Assembly (NCBI GenBank): GCA_965366835.1
Contig: CBDUGF010000105.1
Location: forward strand, 1-13,790
DNA from: JAKGBX01 sp965366835
GTDB lineage: Bacteria > Pseudomonadota > Alphaproteobacteria > Rhodobacterales > Rhodobacteraceae
DNA: 13,790 bases
Direction: 5' to 3'
Below are positions 12,259 to 13,790 of this stretch, piece by piece (within the stretch, counting starts at the first letter, position 1; the number at the start of each line of letters is the position of its first letter). A program made the position numbers and the translations under genes. Under the pieces are notes generated by a model, which saw nothing but the letters and a program-made list of their open reading frames with translations, made no database searches and was not told the origin of the DNA.

Positions 12259-13251
12259 ATGTTCAAGGCGTTGATCGTGGAAAAGGACGAAGAGAGCGGC
12301 AAGACGAGCGCGGCTGTGAAGGAGATCGGGATTGACGATCTGCCCCACGGCGAGGTGACGGTGGCGGTGGAATATTCCACGGTGAACTACAAGGACGGGC
12401 TGTGTATCGGGCCGGGCGGCGGGCTGGTGCGCAAGTATCCGCATGTGCCGGGGATCGATCTTGCCGGCACGGTCGAGGCCAGCGACGACGATCGCTACAA
12501 GCCCGGCGACAAGGTGGTTCTGACCGGGTGGCGCGTCGGCGAGGCGCATTGGGGCGGCTATTCGCAAAAAGCACGGGTCAAGGCCGATTGGCTGGTGCCG
12601 CTGCCCAAAGGGCTGGATACGCGCCGGGCGATGGCGGTGGGCACCGCCGGGTTTACCGCGATGCTGTCGGTGATGGCGCTGGAGGATCACGGGCTGGTGC
12701 GGGGGCATGGGCCGGTATTGGTGACCGGGGCGGCGGGCGGTGTCGGCTCTGTCGCCACTGCGTTCCTGGCGCATCTGGGCCATGAGGTCGCCGGGGTCAC
12801 CGGGCGGCCGGAAACGGCCGATTACCTCAGATCGCTGGGCGCGAGCCGGATCGTGGCGCGCGAGGAGATCAACGAGACCGTGAAGCGGCCGCTCGAGGCG
12901 GAAACCTGGGCCGGTTGTGTCGATGCTGTCGGCGGGGCGATGCTGGCGCGGGTGCTGGGGCAGATGAAATATGGCGCTTCCGTCGCCGCTGTCGGACTGG
13001 CGGGGGGCGCGGGGCTGCCTGCGACGGTGATTCCGTTCCTGCTGCGCGGCGTCAACCTGTTGGGCATCGACAGCGTGATGCAACCCTATGACAACCGGCT
13101 GCGGGCCTGGGAGCGGATCGCAATGGATCTGCCGATGGACAAGCTCGAAGCGATGATCCAGCCCGCGACACTGGCCGACCTGCCCAGGCTCGGCGCGGAT
13201 ATCCTGAAAGGCCAGGTCAAGGGCCGCGTGGTGGTTGACGTCAACGCCTGA
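12259..13251 (+). CDS. acuI: Acrylyl-CoA reductase (NADPH) AcuI
   Basis: Medium-chain dehydrogenase/reductase that reduces toxic acryloyl-CoA to propionyl-CoA with NADPH, used in DMSP and acrylate metabolism. The 330 residues show the YhdH/AcuI pattern: VEYSTVNYKDGLCIG (about 37-51), PHVPGIDLAGTVE (about 61-73), the stretch GWRVGEAHWGGYSQKARVKA (about 90-109), AVGTAGFTAML (about 126-136), the NADPH-binding glycine motif TGAAGGVGS (about 156-164) and TGRPE (about 181-185) for the adenosine phosphate. No zinc-ligand set is evident, as expected for this branch. The start MFKALIVEKDEESGK is chosen for family agreement and AAGGA 8 nt upstream, over an ATG three codons earlier. It is separated from dmdA by the hairpin element at 12177-12240 but is probably cotranscribed. 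Confidence 0.95.
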   Translation: MFKALIVEKDEESGKTSAAVKEIGIDDLPHGEVTVAVEYSTVNYKDGLCIGPGGGLVRKYPHVPGIDLAGTVEASDDDRYKPGDKVVLTGWRVGEAHWGGYSQKARVKADWLVPLPKGLDTRRAMAVGTAGFTAMLSVMALEDHGLVRGHGPVLVTGAAGGVGSVATAFLAHLGHEVAGVTGRPETADYLRSLGASRIVAREEINETVKRPLEAETWAGCVDAVGGAMLARVLGQMKYGASVAAVGLAGGAGLPATVIPFLLRGVNLLGIDSVMQPYDNRLRAWERIAMDLPMDKLEAMIQPATLADLPRLGADILKGQVKGRVVVDVNA

Positions 13252-13257
13252 CGCCTT

Positions 13258-13295
13258 GGCGCGGGCCTGCACAGTGAACGGTGTAAGCCCGCGCC
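13258..13295. terminator. Long GC hairpin after acuI
   Basis: GGCGCGGGC (13258-13266) and GCCCGCGCC (13287-13295) form a perfect 9-bp stem. Inside the loop TGCAC and GTGTA extend it with one G-T pair after a C/A mismatch. It starts 6 nt after the acuI stop. No T-tract follows, but strength and position suggest the operon end. Confidence 0.5.
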
Positions 13296-13344
13296 GACTG
13301 GCGCTAGACTGAAGCGATATCCGATTCCGCGAGAGGGCAGCGCG

Positions 13345-13764
13345 ATGAGCAGCTATGACAATGACAACATCTTCGCCAAGATCCTGCGCGGCGAGATCCC
13401 GTGCGAGAAGCTATACGAGGACGACGACACATTCGTGTTCATGGACATCATGCCGCGCGCCGACGGGCATTGCCTGGTGATCCCGAAAACGCCGGCGCGC
13501 AACATGCTCGATGCCAGCCCCGAACAGCTCGCCGCCTGCCTCGGGACGGTGCAGAAGATGGGCCGTGCGGTGATGCGGGCGTTCGGCGCCGAGGGCGTTA
13601 CGGTGCAGCAATTCAACGAGGCGGCGGGCGGGCAGGAGGTGTTCCACCTGCACTACCATGTGCTGCCGCGCCGCGATGGCGAGAAGCTGCGCCCGCCCGG
13701 AACGCAGGATGATTTCGCCGTGCTCAAGGCAAATGCAGACAGGATCCGCGCCGTTCTGAGCTGA
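13345..13764 (+). CDS. HIT family protein (histidine triad nucleotide-binding)
   Basis: A 139-residue member of the histidine triad superfamily, typically hydrolysing nucleoside phosphoramidates or dinucleoside polyphosphates in the cytoplasm. The N-terminus reads IFAKILRGEIPCEKLYED (about 9-26), followed by FVFMDIMPRADGHCLVIPK (about 30-48). The triad H101-L-H103-Y-H105-V-L (HLHYHVLPR) carries the nucleophilic histidine. QQFNEAAGGQEVFH precedes it as usual. The start has GAGAGGG upstream. It is separated from acuI by 93 nt with a strong hairpin, so it likely has its own promoter. Substrate is not predictable from sequence. Confidence 0.94.
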   Translation: MSSYDNDNIFAKILRGEIPCEKLYEDDDTFVFMDIMPRADGHCLVIPKTPARNMLDASPEQLAACLGTVQKMGRAVMRAFGAEGVTVQQFNEAAGGQEVFHLHYHVLPRRDGEKLRPPGTQDDFAVLKANADRIRAVLS

Positions 13765-13790
13765 AGGCGCGGGCGCGAGAGGCCCACCCT

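Noticed and set aside
10978..13272. A 764-codon minus-strand open frame opposite dmdA and acuI
   Set aside because: Antisense shadow of two clearly identified enzymes; His/Arg/Gln/Pro-rich translation with no domain character.

Overview
The window looks like a chromosomal piece of a marine alphaproteobacterium of the Rhodobacteraceae/Roseobacter group. The evidence is high GC with strong third-position G/C, a DMSP demethylase gene (dmdA) followed by an acrylyl-CoA reductase gene (acuI), a permuted two-piece alphaproteobacterial tmRNA, and family-typical small genes (a zapA pair, DUF4169, an RHH_4 protein). Assignments come from reading the sequence only; no database search was run.

Layout. 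(1) 1-1527, minus: transketolase, cut by the left edge. (2) 1528-1945: a roughly 420-nt divergent intergenic region rich in inverted repeats. (3) 1946-2823, plus: a coiled-coil protein resembling ZauP, overlapping zapA by 1 nt. (4) 2851-4633, minus: fumC, a DUF4169 protein and a ribbon-helix-helix protein, joined by two ATGA overlaps. They converge on zapA at a perfect hairpin. (5) 4763-7836, minus: ssrA (two-piece tmRNA), a rhodanese-ChrB protein, the chromate transporter chrA, then sspB. The gene for the degradation tag and the gene for its ClpXP adaptor thus bracket a chromate module. (6) 7881-8034: two copies of a 46-nt double-hairpin repeat. (7) 8036-9037, minus: a 76-aa protein of unknown function and a GntR/FCD regulator. 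(8) 9132-13251, plus, divergent from the regulator: DUF2182 membrane protein, DUF1326 protein, DinB-family protein, dmdA, acuI. (9) 13345-13764, plus: a HIT-family protein.

How the genes work together. The most distinctive part is 8303-13251. A GntR/FCD regulator starts on a TTG that overlaps one of two nearly identical palindromic sites in the 94-bp divergent promoter region. That region faces a compact run of genes: two uncharacterised cysteine-containing proteins (DUF2182 and DUF1326), a DinB-fold protein whose last codons overlap the start of dmdA, then dmdA and acuI. DmdA demethylates DMSP with tetrahydrofolate, and AcuI reduces acryloyl-CoA, so the operon covers DMSP breakdown and detoxification. 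Placing three functionally unassigned, probably metal- or thiol-related genes upstream in the same transcript suggests an accessory DMSP or sulfur module. That function is inference.

The noncoding DNA also carries signal: the tmRNA gene with its readable tag ANDNKAPMALAA, a paired double-hairpin repeat with compensatory stem changes, and a hairpin-plus-conserved-box element inside the dmdA-acuI transcript.
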